A DNA stretch of 9,539 nucleotides from the NCBI GenBank assembly GCA_022710245.1, contig JAKLHH010000205.1, positions 1 to 9,539 of the forward strand, given 5' to 3'. A model generated the notes under the pieces. The model was not told the DNA's origin. It did no database searches and saw nothing but the letters and a program-made list of their open reading frames with translations. Below, piece after piece: positions 1 through 7,672 of this stretch (position 1 is its first letter; every line of letters begins with the position of its first letter). The position numbers were made by a program, and so were the translations under genes. Source of the DNA: Myxococcota bacterium (GTDB taxonomy: Bacteria; Myxococcota; Polyangia; GCA-2747355; JAKLHH01).

Positions 1-1
1 G

Positions 2-859
2 GTGAAGGCCGCCGACGGCTACGCCATCGCCCTCGACGGCACCAAGCTCGTCTGCCGGAACGCCGCCGGCAAGCTGCTCGCCTCGGTGCCGAAGAAGATC
101 AAGGAGAGCGACGCCGCCGCGCAGCTCCTCGCGCTGAAGGAGTGGCTCGAGGAGCACGAGCGCGAGTGCACGGGCGCCGTCGACACCTGGATGATCCGCT
201 CGCTGCCGGTGCCGCGCGCGGTGATCGAGTCGGTCTGGTCGGATCCGGCGTGGCGCAAGCCGCTCGAGAACGCGGTGGTCTGGCCGCTCGAGGGCGGCAG
301 CCCGGACACCGAGCGCGCGGGCCTGCTCAAGGGCGCTGACCCGAAGCGCGGCGTCGGCGTGGTCACCCTCGACGGCGAGACCGTCTGGATCGACACCGCG
401 GCCGTCTTCCTCCCGCACCCGATCCTGATCGCCGAGCTCAACGGCTTCCGCGAGCTGGCGACGGAGCTGCAGCTCACGCAGGGCCTCTCGCAGCTCTTCC
501 GCGAGACCTGGAGCAAGCCCGCCGACCTCGCGGCCGATGAGGTCTCCGTCGGACAGTGGGGCGGCGGCGAGTTCGAGATGCTGGCGCACGCCGTCGGGCG
601 TGCGCGCTCGCAGGGCTACCGCGTCAGCGGAGGCTACGCGGTCTGCCCCGTGCGCGAGGGCGACCGCACCGTCGAGGCCCGCTACTGGATCGGCGCCGAG
701 ATCGACTGGGAGACCACCACCGGCGAGCTGATCTGGGTGGACGCGCAGGAGAAGCGCCTGGAGATGTCGGAGGTGGGCCCGGTGGCCTTCTCCGAGGGGA
801 TGCGCATGGCCTCGCTCATCTATGCCGGCCGCAAGACCGAAGAGGAGGAGGAGGACTAA
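2..859 (+). CDS. DUF4132 (MolR/YehI-like) protein, C-terminal part, 5' end uncertain
   Basis: The frame is open from the window edge and ends in TAA. A GTG lies at base 2, but nothing upstream can be seen, so whether it is the true start is open. At least 285 residues are present. The sequence fits the C-terminal region of DUF4132 proteins: GYAIALDG near residue 6, a helical block around EWLEEHERECTGAVDTWMIR (residues 47-66), PLENAVVWPLEGG (about 87-99), VFLPHPILIAELNGF then LTQGLSQLFRETW (about 136-170), and a terminal GYRVSGGYAVCPV...ARYWIGAEIDW block (about 206-236). It ends in an acidic KTEEEEED tail. No signal peptide or membrane segment is visible, so it is probably cytoplasmic. In this family, as I recall it, a WGR-like domain often precedes this region and would lie left of the window. 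The DUF4132 assignment is family recognition from memory; the biochemical role is unknown. It forms an operon with the next gene, one base downstream. Confidence 0.75.
   Translation: MKAADGYAIALDGTKLVCRNAAGKLLASVPKKIKESDAAAQLLALKEWLEEHERECTGAVDTWMIRSLPVPRAVIESVWSDPAWRKPLENAVVWPLEGGSPDTERAGLLKGADPKRGVGVVTLDGETVWIDTAAVFLPHPILIAELNGFRELATELQLTQGLSQLFRETWSKPADLAADEVSVGQWGGGEFEMLAHAVGRARSQGYRVSGGYAVCPVREGDRTVEARYWIGAEIDWETTTGELIWVDAQEKRLEMSEVGPVAFSEGMRMASLIYAGRKTEEEEED
842..855 (+). promoter_or_regulatory. Purine-rich ribosome binding site inside the upstream gene
   Basis: A GAGGAGGAGGAGGA run contains several AGGAGG registers. GGAGG at 850-854 is six bases before the ATG at 861. The same bases encode the Glu-rich C-terminus of the upstream protein. 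The run decides the start of the giant gene: an in-frame ATG at 822 has no comparable site, lies 38 bases inside the upstream gene, and would add a 13-residue Arg/Lys-rich extension. ATG 861 is preferred. Confidence 0.8.
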
Positions 860-860
860 C

Positions 861-3800
861 ATGTCGACGACCACTCGCAGCACCGCGACCCCGGCCCAGA
901 ACGATCTCCTCCTCGCCGCCGGCGCGTATCTCCCGGCCAGCGCCAAGCTCACCCAGGCCGAGCGCGCCGACCGCGTCGACGCGCGCGTCTTCAGGCACCC
1001 CGCCCTCGGCGACCGCTGCGTGGTGCGCCTCACCCCCGAGGCCCTCGCCGCCGGCGAGGAGGTGGTGCTCGGCTTCCTCGGCTTCGACGTGAAGAAGCCG
1101 GTGGTGGTGCCGAGCGTCGCCGTGCGCAAGCGCCAGAGCCTCGGCTTCCCGGCCTGGGCGCTGGTCCACGACCCCAAGCGCGCCCGCTTCGCCCTCGAGG
1201 TGATGAAGGACTTCCGCAAGGAGGCCCGCCGCGCGAAGAGCAAGCCAGGCTTCGCCAAGGAGGGAATCGACGCCATCGCGAAGAAGCTCGCGCGCTCGGT
1301 GCCGCACTTCCTCCCCTCCTATTATGAGGAGGCGGGCCGCGTCTTCATCGACTGCGGCAACCAGACCTACGCGGCGCAGTGCTTCGGCAAGGCGCGCGAC
1401 GCCGAGCAGGTGCACGGCCTCAAGATCGAGGAGGAGGTGCGCAAGGCGGCGTTCCTCGAGTTCGCGCTCGCCGGCGCGGTGACCATCAAGGCGCTCACCG
1501 CCTACGCCAAGGACCTCGAGGCGGCGCACGGCGCCGCCGAAGCCTACAAGCACTTCCGCGAGATCGCGGTGCGCCGCACGCTGGGCGGGCTGCCGCCCTG
1601 GGCGAGCATGGCGAAGGACATGCAGCGCCTGGTCAAGGGCGCCAAGCTCGACGCCGACGCCGAGGACGAGAAGCTCCTCGAGGAGCTCCTCCCGGCGAGC
1701 TCGATGAACCGCGCGCCGGAGGGGTTCTGGGAGGCCTACTCCGCCGCCCTCGCCCGCCTGGTGAAGAGGAGCGGGGCGGCGCGCGAGCAGCTCCTCGCCC
1801 TGGCGCCAAAGCCCTCGGGCGGAGGCCGCGACGAGAAGGTGGAGTTCTTCGCCAGCTGGCTGAAGCTCGTCGAGGAGGCCGGCGCCATCTCCGGCTGGGT
1901 CGAGCAGGCCGAGGGCTGCGCGGTGGAGGAGCCGCGGGGCAAGGCGGCGGCGTGGTTCGCGCGCATGCTCGACCTCGGCGCCGCCGAGCGCTGGCCCACG
2001 GCGGCGCCGGACTCGCTCTTCGCGCTGCTCCGGCGGATGGCGGTCACCCTGAAGGCCGACGGGACGCCGGTCCGCGTGCACCTGACGAACGAGTGGGACG
2101 AGGAGAGCGCCGAGCTCGAGCTCGACCTCTGTGACCTCGCGCTCGAGCTGGGGGTACCGGTCGCCGACCCGCCGAAGGGGCTCTCCATCGACCTCGGCGA
2201 CTGGGCGCGCGCGGCGAACAACTCCAGCGAGCGCCCGCGCGACCCGCTCCACGTGGCCAGGGACCCGCGCTACGGCGAGCGGCTGCAGAAGGCGGTGGGC
2301 GACTACTGCGGTCGCGAGGACTTCGAGAAGGCGGCGCGCGGCAAGACGGCGCTCGCCGAGGCGCGGCGGCGCTGGCTCCTCGAGCTCTGCGAGCCGAGCG
2401 AGGGCGCGCTGCCGGCGCTCGCGGCCAAGCTCGAGCGGATCAAGGACGCGACCTCGGTCGCGACCTTCGCCGAGTTCCCCGAGGCGCTGCCCAGGCTGAA
2501 GGCGCTCGCCGACGGGCTCGAGGCGCGGCTCGCGCGCTCGCTGCAGGCGGGTGGCGTCGCCGCCGAGCTGGTCTGGCCGGCCCTCGAGGCGGCCTGCAAG
2601 GCGCTCGACCCGGACGGCAAGGCCGAGCTGAAGTTCTGCGGCGCCTTCCCCTACCTGGCGGTCACCGACGAGAAGAAGGCGATCGTGCTGGGCCCGAAGG
2701 GCAAGCTCCTCGAGCACGACTGCCGCATCCCCAAGGGCGGCGAGCTGCGCTGGCTGCTCTACGTCGACGGGCAGCTCCTGGTGGTCTTCCGCGACAAGAG
2801 CTGGGACCAGAAGGCCTACTGGAGCGGCAGCCCGAAGCAGGTCTTCGAGCCCGAGCTCGAGGGCTGGCCGAGCCTGGAGCCCGAGGGCGTGATGGTCCCG
2901 CTCCCCGGCGGCGGCGTCCACCTCGGCGGCGGCGTGGTCCGCGTGGGCGACACCAAGGTCCCGCGGGTGCAGACGAGCGGGCTCTACTGCGACGGCAAGA
3001 CCTGGTGGCGCCGCGTCGAGCGCGGCGAGCAGACGGTCCTCGAGGAGCTCGACCCGGTCACCGGCGAGAAGGGGCGGCAGTCGCTGCCGCGCTTCCTCGA
3101 GGAGTTCGTCAAGGACGGCTACGAGCTCTCGCTGGGCGACGCCGAGCTGCTGCCGGCCCCCGAGGGGCTGAAGGCGAGCCCGCTCGGCCTGAAGGACGGC
3201 CTCCTCGGCTGGCGTGAGCGGATGCCCAAGCTCCCCGACGACAGCGAGGAGAACGCGGCGGAGCGGAACGAGGCGGAGGCGATCGACGGGCGGCGCTACG
3301 TCGGCATGCTGGGCGCGAACGAGCGGACCGCCGACGCGCTCCTCACGCTGCCCGGCGACGAGCGACCGCGCCCGCTCGACATGGACGGCTGGGTGAACGA
3401 CGACCTCGACGACTTCGAGCTCGCCATCTGGGACGCGGACGGCAAGTTCCAGGGGGCGCGCTGGGGCAAGAAGAAGGACAGCGGCGCCTACGCCGAGGGC
3501 GTGCCGGTCGTCTTGCCGCACCAGTGGCTGCACCTCTACGAGCCGCGCGATCCGCAGGGCTCGGCGGCGCTGCGCAAGCTCGACGAGGCGGTGGCGCGCG
3601 AGCTCCTCGAGGCGGCGCGGGCCGACCTGGAGGCGAAGCGTGAGGATGAGAAGGAGGAGCCCGAGCCGAAGAAGACCGAGGCGGCGCTGAAGAAGCTCCT
3701 CCCCGAGATCAAGGACAAGAACCTCCGCCGCGGCGTCGCCGGGGTGGCGCTCGCCGCCGCCCAGCTCGGCAAGGAGCAGCAGGAGCTCGCGGCCGGGCGC

Positions 3801-5879
3801 GATCCGGAGAACCCGGAGGCGATCGCGGTCGCCGCCGACCAGGGCGACTCCCTCGACGAGATGCGCCAGCTCTGCAACCTGCTCATCTCCGGCAACAGCT
3901 ACGACACGGACCACGTGCGGGCGCAGCTCCGCTCCCTGGCGGGCTTCTTCACCGCCGGCGCGCCGACGAAGACGCCCGAGTGCGACTTCGACTGGGCGGA
4001 GCTGATGGGCAAGGTCGGCGCCCTCGTCTACCTGGCGGCCGCGCCGGGCACGGAGGCGAAGGCGCGCGACGCGGCCCTCACCTTCCTCGAGGCGTGGATC
4101 GAGACGCCGTTCCTCGTCCCCGAGGCGGGCAAGTGGCGGTACTGCGAGTGCGAGGTGAAGCAGAAGAAGATCCCCTTCCCGGTGCAGGGCGAGGACTGGG
4201 ACTGCTGGGCGGTCGGCGAGCTCAGCGGCAGCCGCTACTTCATCACCGGCCTCAGCAAGGACGACGACGACGAGCAGAGCGTCCACGTCCTCGAGCACGC
4301 GCCCGAGGGCAAGCTGAAGCTCCTGCCGGGCGCCAAGCTCTCCGAGGAGAAGAAGCCCGCTCCAGGCTGGGCCACGCCGGAGAAGCTGCGCGCCTTCGTG
4401 GACGCCATCCGGGTGCGCGGCGCCTGGACCTACGAGCGCGCGCAGGGCGAGGCCCTGGCGGCGCGCACCGGGCTCTCCTACCCCGAGGCCGCGCTCCTCG
4501 TCGCCGGCTGCCCGCACTTCAACGAGTACAACAAGAACTTCCTCCCCACCGAGCTCCGCGAGACGCTGGGGCTGAAGGTGAACGAGGCCGACGCGGCCAA
4601 GGACGCGCTCAGGGCGCTCGGCGAGGAGAAGCTGCGGCGCATCCTCGACGGCGCGCTCCCCGACGACCCGGAGCAGCTCTACGTGCCGCTCGGCGCCGGC
4701 GCCGACGACGACGCGAGCTTCATCGCGAAGCTCGGCGAGAGCGTGACCGAGGTGCTCGGCAAGCGCATCGCGCTCGACCCGAACCTGGTCGCCCAGATCG
4801 GGCGCGACCTCAACTTCCTCTACGGCCGCCCCGCCGAGATGATCGCCACGCTCTCCGACCCGAAGCGGGCCGAGGGTCTGAACAAGGACGGCACCTGGTA
4901 CCTCGACGACTGGGGCGTCTCGCGCTCGGACAAGGCGGGCGGCGAGGTCTTCGACGAGGACACGCTCTTCAAGACCACCTGCTACTTCCTCTACCTGGCG
5001 ACCGAGCTGCCGGCCGGGCACCCGCTCCGGGGGCAGCTCCCCGAGGTGCACTCGCGCGTGGTCAAGCGCCTCTCGGCCTCGGGGCTGGTGCTCGGGGCCG
5101 GCAACTACTCCACCGGCAACAAGAAGAAGAACCTCGCCTTCCTCGAGGGGCTCGGCGGCAAGAGCTACAAGCCACCGAAGAGCGACCGCAAGGGTGACCT
5201 CCTCGGGCGCGACGCCGGCGCGCTCCTCGCGCTCCCCGACGAGGACGACGGGATGCTCAACGTGGGCTTCCGCCCCGGCAAGATGAAGGCGAAGGACTGG
5301 GAGCTCCTGCGCAAGCTGGAGTGCGACGACGAGGGCGCGGTGGGCGCCGCCGAGATCGCGCTCTCCGAGGGCGCCAAGCAGATCGCGGCGCGGCTCAAGC
5401 AGAGCCCGGTGCCCGAGGGGAGCTACGAGGCGAACCCGCTCCACTCGGCGCCCGAGGTGGTCGCGGCGGTGCGCAAGAAGCTGAAGCTCGAGGAGGACGC
5501 GGCGGTGCTCTACCTGCAGCTCCTCGCGCTGGCGGCGCCGACCGACGCGCGCATCCGCCTCTGGAACGGCTGGACCCCCTCGCGGATCAGCAAGGCCGCC
5601 GAGGTGCTGAAGAAGGCCAAGCTGGTCGTGCAGGCCAAGCGGGCGCGGGCCGGGCGCAGCTATTTTCTCCCCGGCGGCTGGGAGGCGCTCTCGGCGCCGA
5701 ACCTGCCGATCGAGACCTGGAAGCTCCCGCTCTACGGCGCCGAGCGCGCGAAGAAGACGGAGAAGGTGAAGACGCGCCTGCCGCGCCTCCTGCCGCTCCG
5801 GCCGCTGCACGAGCTCTTCGCCGAGGCGTGGAAGCGCACCCAGTCGGGTGACGCGCCGGCCTACCAGCAGGTCAAGTAG
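861..5879 (+). CDS. Giant uncharacterised protein (1672 aa), partner of the DUF4132 gene
   Basis: The product is 1672 residues with no signal peptide or clear membrane segment, so it is probably cytoplasmic. Visible regions: a helical N-terminal part with a TPR-like patch at about 150-187 (YYEEAGRVFIDCGN...CFGKARDAE); a beta-rich, propeller-like stretch at about 590-735 with short repeated strands (LRWLLYVDGQLLVVF, VMVPLPGGGVHLGGG); another beta segment at about 811-872; a block with LYEPRDPQGSAALRKLDEA near 890-910; a highly charged helical or coiled-coil stretch at about 918-980; and a C-terminal winged-helix-like segment at about 1537-1610 (WTPSRISKAAEVLKKAKLV, then AGRSYFLPGGW). No ATPase, nuclease or protease motif was recognised. 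From memory, similar very long proteins occur in actinobacteria and myxobacteria, sometimes annotated only as DNA-binding protein; I cannot confirm this here. The one-base spacing to the DUF4132 gene implies joint function. The gene ends 9 bases from a convergent neighbour. Function is unknown. Confidence 0.85.
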   Translation: MSTTTRSTATPAQNDLLLAAGAYLPASAKLTQAERADRVDARVFRHPALGDRCVVRLTPEALAAGEEVVLGFLGFDVKKPVVVPSVAVRKRQSLGFPAWALVHDPKRARFALEVMKDFRKEARRAKSKPGFAKEGIDAIAKKLARSVPHFLPSYYEEAGRVFIDCGNQTYAAQCFGKARDAEQVHGLKIEEEVRKAAFLEFALAGAVTIKALTAYAKDLEAAHGAAEAYKHFREIAVRRTLGGLPPWASMAKDMQRLVKGAKLDADAEDEKLLEELLPASSMNRAPEGFWEAYSAALARLVKRSGAAREQLLALAPKPSGGGRDEKVEFFASWLKLVEEAGAISGWVEQAEGCAVEEPRGKAAAWFARMLDLGAAERWPTAAPDSLFALLRRMAVTLKADGTPVRVHLTNEWDEESAELELDLCDLALELGVPVADPPKGLSIDLGDWARAANNSSERPRDPLHVARDPRYGERLQKAVGDYCGREDFEKAARGKTALAEARRRWLLELCEPSEGALPALAAKLERIKDATSVATFAEFPEALPRLKALADGLEARLARSLQAGGVAAELVWPALEAACKALDPDGKAELKFCGAFPYLAVTDEKKAIVLGPKGKLLEHDCRIPKGGELRWLLYVDGQLLVVFRDKSWDQKAYWSGSPKQVFEPELEGWPSLEPEGVMVPLPGGGVHLGGGVVRVGDTKVPRVQTSGLYCDGKTWWRRVERGEQTVLEELDPVTGEKGRQSLPRFLEEFVKDGYELSLGDAELLPAPEGLKASPLGLKDGLLGWRERMPKLPDDSEENAAERNEAEAIDGRRYVGMLGANERTADALLTLPGDERPRPLDMDGWVNDDLDDFELAIWDADGKFQGARWGKKKDSGAYAEGVPVVLPHQWLHLYEPRDPQGSAALRKLDEAVARELLEAARADLEAKREDEKEEPEPKKTEAALKKLLPEIKDKNLRRGVAGVALAAAQLGKEQQELAAGRDPENPEAIAVAADQGDSLDEMRQLCNLLISGNSYDTDHVRAQLRSLAGFFTAGAPTKTPECDFDWAELMGKVGALVYLAAAPGTEAKARDAALTFLEAWIETPFLVPEAGKWRYCECEVKQKKIPFPVQGEDWDCWAVGELSGSRYFITGLSKDDDDEQSVHVLEHAPEGKLKLLPGAKLSEEKKPAPGWATPEKLRAFVDAIRVRGAWTYERAQGEALAARTGLSYPEAALLVAGCPHFNEYNKNFLPTELRETLGLKVNEADAAKDALRALGEEKLRRILDGALPDDPEQLYVPLGAGADDDASFIAKLGESVTEVLGKRIALDPNLVAQIGRDLNFLYGRPAEMIATLSDPKRAEGLNKDGTWYLDDWGVSRSDKAGGEVFDEDTLFKTTCYFLYLATELPAGHPLRGQLPEVHSRVVKRLSASGLVLGAGNYSTGNKKKNLAFLEGLGGKSYKPPKSDRKGDLLGRDAGALLALPDEDDGMLNVGFRPGKMKAKDWELLRKLECDDEGAVGAAEIALSEGAKQIAARLKQSPVPEGSYEANPLHSAPEVVAAVRKKLKLEEDAAVLYLQLLALAAPTDARIRLWNGWTPSRISKAAEVLKKAKLVVQAKRARAGRSYFLPGGWEALSAPNLPIETWKLPLYGAERAKKTEKVKTRLPRLLPLRPLHELFAEAWKRTQSGDAPAYQQVK

Positions 5880-5888
5880 CTCCCGCCC

Positions 5889-7562
5889 TCACTCGCCCAG
5901 GCAGAGCAGCGGCAGGCTCGTGTTGCAGAGCCTGGCGCTCCCGCAGCCGAAGATCGATCCGGAGGGGCAGGTCAGGGCCGCCACGGCGCCGTCGCCGACG
6001 GTGGAGGTCCAGCTGCTGCAGGTCTGCGGCGCCTTGCCGCCTCCGACGAGGGTGCCCGTCCAGACCGTGTGCACCACCGCGCCGAGCTCGTCGCGGGCGC
6101 CGCCGTTCTCGGGAGACTGCGACCAGAGATCGGTGGAGGCGATCACGTCCGCCGTGGTGGTGATCACCGGGTAGCGGATCGCCGGGAAGCGGCTCTTCGC
6201 GTCCGTGCTGTCATCGGAGAGGACCGCCTTGTACTTGTCGCCGAGACCCACCGCCTGGGCGCGGGCGACGCAGGCGGCGTCGGCCTTCGCCAGACCACCG
6301 AAGCTCCCGGCGTACGAGACCGTGGTGGCGAAGGCGAGCGAGCCGGCCGCGCTCTTCAGGCTCGCCTGCGGGCGATTGTCGGCGGTCACCTCCAGGGTGC
6401 CGGTGAAGGCGCCGGGCTTGGCGGCCTTCGCCTGCACAGAGACCTTGCAGGTCTCGCCGGGGGCGAGGCTCTTGCCGGTGCAGTCGTCGGAGGTCACCTC
6501 GAAGCTCGCCTTGTTGTCGAGGGCGATCGCGAGCGTGCCGCTGGCCGTATCCCCGACGTTCTCGACGGTGAAGCTCGCCGCCTTGCTCGTCGCCTCCGGG
6601 ACGGGCAGCGCCGCCGTCCGGGGCGAGAGGGTCAGGACCGCCCCGAGGGGGGCGGCCTGCTCCACGCAGTAGAGGCGGGAGGCGTTGTTGCAGGGGTAGA
6701 TGGCGTAGTCCGCCCAGGTCTCGTTGGTGGCGGTGGTCGCGCCGGCTCTCCCGTGGGTCGAGGCCGCGGCCGACCGCCAGTCGCCGCAGCAGTCCTCCTG
6801 CTTCAGGGGGGGCGTGAGGCCGCCGGTCCAGGCGACGGGCTTCGCGCTGCTGGTGGAGATGGGCTTCTGCAGGCTGCCCGCGAAGAGATCGCCAGCGACC
6901 ACGGTGCCGTCGGAGGCGCGGACCACGGGCGCGTCGGAGGGGATGATCAAGAGGTCGCGGGCCAGGATCCCGGTGCTGGAGAGCAGGGCGCGGAAGATGC
7001 CCGTGTGGCCGAGGCCCGTGTGGCCGAGGGAGTTGGCCTCGTCCTGGCAGAGCGCGTGCGCCTTGCCGATCCCGCCGAGGTTGCCCAGGTAGCCGCCCTC
7101 CGTGACGAAGATGCGTACCGGTGTGGGCTTGGCCAGCGTGGTCACCGTCCAGAGAGCCTTCGCGGTCCCGACGGTGACCTCGGCGACGCGGGCGGTGCTG
7201 AGCTCGGGGCTCGCCCGGAGGCGCAGCTGCAGGCTCTGCCCGGGCTGGATCGTCGCGGCGGCGAGCCACGGGCCTCCGCCGACGCGCAGCTGCGGCGAGC
7301 CCTCGCCGGTCACCGCCGCGGACAGCGTGCCGTCGAAGCCGACGATGGTCTGCACCTCGCTCTCGACGAGGGTGCTCCGGGGCTGGTCGCTGCGCGCAGC
7401 GAAGGAGAAGGGATCGGGCGTGGGGTCGGTCGAGGGCGGGAGCTCCGTGAGCCCGGCGTCGTGCAGCCCGGCCTCTCTCTGCTCGCCCCGGAAGGGGAGC
7501 AGCTCGTGGCACGCGGTGAGGGTCAGCACGAGCAGCAGCCAGCGAGGGCGTGAGCGTCTCAC
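5889..7562 (-). CDS. Predicted lipoprotein with two DUF1554 endostatin-like domains (557 aa)
   Basis: The GTG start gives a classical lipoprotein leader: MRRSRPR, a hydrophobic core, then lipobox L15-T-A-C18. Position +2 is His, not Asp, so outer-membrane or surface location is likely. Residues about 45-145 form a beta-sandwich module (STLVESEVQTIVGFDG...VTVGTAKALWTVTT) that commonly precedes DUF1554 domains. Domain 1 spans about 149-302: IFVTEGGYLGNLGGIGKAHALC, CCGDW, ending CNNASRLYCVEQ. Residues 306-407 look like an Ig-like or choice-of-anchor repeat (SFTVENVGDTASGTLAIALDN...PGETCKVSV). Domain 2 spans about 408-557: VSYAGSFGGLAKADAAC, YKAVLSDD, VWTGT, CSSWTS, ending in a Cys-rich tail with C532, C540, C546 and C554. 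The family adopts an endostatin/C-type-lectin-like fold; the ligand is unknown. No good Shine-Dalgarno sits at normal distance from the GTG. No catalytic motif was seen. Confidence 0.85.
   Translation of the reverse strand: MRRSRPRWLLLVLTLTACHELLPFRGEQREAGLHDAGLTELPPSTDPTPDPFSFAARSDQPRSTLVESEVQTIVGFDGTLSAAVTGEGSPQLRVGGGPWLAAATIQPGQSLQLRLRASPELSTARVAEVTVGTAKALWTVTTLAKPTPVRIFVTEGGYLGNLGGIGKAHALCQDEANSLGHTGLGHTGIFRALLSSTGILARDLLIIPSDAPVVRASDGTVVAGDLFAGSLQKPISTSSAKPVAWTGGLTPPLKQEDCCGDWRSAAASTHGRAGATTATNETWADYAIYPCNNASRLYCVEQAAPLGAVLTLSPRTAALPVPEATSKAASFTVENVGDTASGTLAIALDNKASFEVTSDDCTGKSLAPGETCKVSVQAKAAKPGAFTGTLEVTADNRPQASLKSAAGSLAFATTVSYAGSFGGLAKADAACVARAQAVGLGDKYKAVLSDDSTDAKSRFPAIRYPVITTTADVIASTDLWSQSPENGGARDELGAVVHTVWTGTLVGGGKAPQTCSSWTSTVGDGAVAALTCPSGSIFGCGSARLCNTSLPLLCLGE
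6999..7028 (-). repeat. Perfect 2 x 15-bp tandem duplication within the lipoprotein gene
   Basis: Bases 6999-7013 and 7014-7028 are identical and encode LGHTG twice (residues 179-188). They fall in DUF1554 domain 1, just before the IFRALLSS strand. The matching place in domain 2 reads GLGDKYKAVLSD with no such doubling. This is an in-frame microduplication. Confidence 0.9.
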
Positions 7563-7566
7563 CAGC

Positions 7567-7586
7567 CTACAGTAGCATGGACCTCC
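7567..7586 (-). other. Possible three-codon upstream ORF with Shine-Dalgarno-like motif
   Basis: On the minus strand GGAGGT (7586-7581) is followed after two bases by ATG-CTA-CTG-TAG (7578-7567), a Met-Leu-Leu mini-ORF. Its stop lies four bases before the GTG at 7562 of the lipoprotein gene. The gap from GGAGGT to that ATG is shorter than usual, and to the GTG (18 bases) longer than usual. It may be a leader cistron, or chance. Confidence 0.3.
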
Positions 7587-7603
7587 AGCTGGGACAGCCG
7601 GCG

Positions 7604-7642
7604 CCTCGCGCGAGGAGCAGGCGCTGCGCGCTGGGCGCAGCG
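7604..7642 (-). terminator. Two GC-rich hairpins in the 110-base gene-free gap
   Basis: Bases 7604-7615 (CCTCGCGCGAGG) form a perfect 12-base palindrome. Bases 7622-7629 and 7635-7642 form a perfect 8-bp stem around a 5-base loop. They lie downstream of the stop codon of the DUF4832 remnant and upstream of the lipoprotein gene on the same strand. They could once have ended transcription of the former, but no T-run follows, so a classical intrinsic terminator is not supported. The rest of 7563-7672 shows no gene. Confidence 0.25.
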
Positions 7643-7672
7643 GTCGGCAGCGAGCGAGGCCGACGCTCAGCG

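Noticed and set aside
822..860. Earlier ATG at 822 as start of the giant protein
   Set aside because: It has no Shine-Dalgarno and would overlap the upstream gene by 38 bases, adding only a basic 13-residue extension. ATG 861 has an excellent site.
816..5810. A nearly 1660-codon open frame on the minus strand opposite the giant gene
   Set aside because: Its product is dominated by Arg, Leu, Val, Glu and His in a monotonous pattern, with no domain; it is the antisense shadow of a very GC-rich gene whose plus-strand product has varied, domain-like sequence and a strong ribosome binding site.
6069..7553. Long plus-strand frame opposite the DUF1554 lipoprotein
   Set aside because: It is rich in Gly, Arg and Ala with no recognisable motif. 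The minus strand shows a signal peptide, lipobox and two family domains.
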